From the NCBI GenBank assembly GCA_937873435.1, contig CALMWM010000270.1, positions 1 through 5,641 on the forward strand: a stretch of 5,641 nucleotides of DNA. The letters run 5' to 3'. Source of the DNA: an uncultured Gallionellaceae bacterium (GTDB lineage: Bacteria > Pseudomonadota > Gammaproteobacteria > Burkholderiales > Sulfuricellaceae). Positions 4,865 to 5,641 of this stretch are shown one piece after another. The notes beneath the pieces were generated by a model. It had not been told where the DNA came from. It saw only the letters and a list, made by a program, of their open reading frames with translations, and did no database searches. The translations under genes were made by a program, and so were the position numbers. The stretch's first letter is position 1. Each line of letters starts with the position of its first letter.

Positions 4865-5551
4865 TCATGTCCGGCTAATTTCATTTTTTGATATTTGCTG
4901 CCTGACTTCATTAGGTAGTATTCCGCGCGCAGAAAGCTCCAATCCCAGCAAGATCCAGCCAGCGAAATCAAAATCGCGAAGATCTGTCGGAAACAATGTT
5001 TTGGGTGGATCAAAATCGCCAACGCCAATTAAGCCTGCTCCCCAAGCTCTGATTTTTTCGGGGTCAATATTTATGAGTGCTTCTCGCGCCACATCATGGT
5101 TTCTGTCTAGGTCATTCAAGAGTCCGACAATGTGATCGGATTCTCCTAGGGTAAGAACGTGCGATTGCTGCGTATGGGGTGAACTTTCAAAGTGGAGAAT
5201 TGCACCGCAATCGCTTATCGTGTTGTAGATACCGCGTAGCAGTCCGCCGTCGTGTAATAACGACAGGCATTGCTGGATCGCCGACCGATCGGCTTCGCTC
5301 CAATCCTTTAACCGCCATACCTGGACACTTCGTGGTATCCATGTCAACTGGCCGTCGTCAGCCTCTTGGAGGTTGAAGAAGCCCAGCATTCGTTTGATGC
5401 TTTTTTTGCCAACCCGCGTTGTTTCTGGCTGGCCCAGGAATACATAAAGGTTGCCACGGGCCACGGCAGCCGCGCGTGATAACTCTGACACTTCGATGCC
5501 CGAGAGTTTGACCAGACCATTCAATATGGCGGCAGCTTGCTGTTTATCCAT
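4865..5551 (-). CDS. 228-aa protein with N-terminal XRE-like helix-turn-helix, possible regulator
   Basis: The N-terminal ~60 residues (MDKQQAAAILNGLVKLSGIE, then VSELSRAAAVARGNLYVFLG) have the spacing of a Cro/C1-type DNA-binding domain, with the helix-turn-helix at about residues 20-41 and a basic helix RVGKKSIKRML after it. The remaining ~165 residues are soluble, mixed helix/strand, and were not recognised. They could be a sensing or oligomerisation domain. The ATG at 5551 is preferred over an in-frame GTG at 5575: it has GAGG five bases upstream, while the GTG sits inside the hairpin at 5572-5598. The gene lies directly upstream of the 53-aa/44-aa pair and could control it, but that is inference. 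No promoter of good quality was found in front of it. Confidence 0.65.
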   Translation of the reverse strand: MDKQQAAAILNGLVKLSGIEVSELSRAAAVARGNLYVFLGQPETTRVGKKSIKRMLGFFNLQEADDGQLTWIPRSVQVWRLKDWSEADRSAIQQCLSLLHDGGLLRGIYNTISDCGAILHFESSPHTQQSHVLTLGESDHIVGLLNDLDRNHDVAREALINIDPEKIRAWGAGLIGVGDFDPPKTLFPTDLRDFDFAGWILLGLELSARGILPNEVRQQISKNEISRT

Positions 5552-5571
5552 TTCATCCTCACTAGGTGAAA

Positions 5572-5598
5572 CCACCCCAGGTCAGAGACCTGGGGTGG
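5572..5598 (-). terminator. Perfect 12-bp hairpin upstream of the 228-aa gene, likely terminator of the gene to the right
   Basis: CCACCCCAGGTC and GACCTGGGGTGG form a perfect 12-bp stem with a three-base loop. On the minus strand the stem is followed by TTTC, a short T run. It begins three bases after a TAA (5603-5601) that closes a frame entering from the right edge. It therefore most likely ends an upstream minus-strand transcript, while also falling in or near the leader of the 228-aa gene. Confidence 0.5.
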
Positions 5599-5600
5599 AG

Positions 5601-5641
5601 TTACTGCTTTATAACCACACCGTTCAACAGGGTTGAATGTG
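5601..5641 (-). CDS. Possible C-terminal end of a gene lying mainly outside the window
   Basis: The minus-strand frame entering at the right edge reads HSTLLNGVVIKQ and stops at TAA (5603-5601), directly before the hairpin at 5572-5598. The stop-then-hairpin layout matches the one after traG. Twelve codons are too few to identify a product, and an open frame this short can occur by chance. Confidence 0.25.
   Translation of the reverse strand, partial: HSTLLNGVVIKQ

Noticed and set aside
5215..5224. Third match to the repeat core (TTATCGTGTT)
   Set aside because: Only ten bases match, the ACGACAG half is missing, and it lies inside the 228-aa coding sequence.
5623..5637. Dyad TTCAAC-AGG-GTTGAA near TTTATA at the right edge as operator/promoter of the 228-aa gene
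   Set aside because: The -35 match is poor, the region may be the coding end of another gene, and the window ends before it can be judged.

Overview
The window looks like part of the transfer region of a proteobacterial conjugative element (integrative conjugative element or plasmid). The basis is the long C-terminal part of a TraG-type mating-pair protein that enters from the left edge. The beta/gamma-proteobacterial assignment is inference from the TraG type, the DUF4214/hemolysin-repeat exoprotein and the moderate base composition. No replication, integration or relaxase gene is visible, so plasmid and integrated element cannot be told apart.

Layout: traG (1-1832, + strand, 5' end outside the window) ends at a perfect 15-bp hairpin (1834-1867). 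Everything to the right is on the minus strand and reads towards traG. In order of transcription, right to left: (i) a possible gene tail ending at 5601 with a 12-bp hairpin just after it; (ii) a 228-aa protein with an N-terminal XRE-like helix-turn-helix (5551-4865); (iii) a regulatory repeat (4860-4801) and promoter, then two very small overlapping genes, 53 aa and 44 aa (4742-4450); (iv) a good sigma70-like promoter (4424-4395) followed by a 371-aa DUF4214/RTX-type exoprotein gene and, 53 bp later, a 221-aa exported protein gene (4307-2473); (v) a second copy of the regulatory repeat (2470-2411) and promoter, then a second overlapping pair, an 85-aa very basic protein and a 61-aa single-span membrane protein (2312-1873), which converges on traG.

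The most notable structure is the arrangement of the two small-gene pairs. Each is preceded by the same approximately 60-bp sequence, collinear without gaps. It comprises a 24-bp block (21 of 24 identical) centred near -70, a shared TTGATT -35 and, 17 bp on, a TA..CT -10. Each pair is joined by an ATGA stop/start overlap. This suggests that an element-encoded factor switches both pairs on together, with an exoprotein operon between them under its own promoter. The 53-aa gene also has a perfect tandem duplication of its ribosome binding site plus start codon, which creates an upstream start codon followed directly by a stop (ATGTGA). None of the small proteins was recognised. Their membrane segments and their position beside traG make transfer or exclusion functions worth testing, but this is inference.
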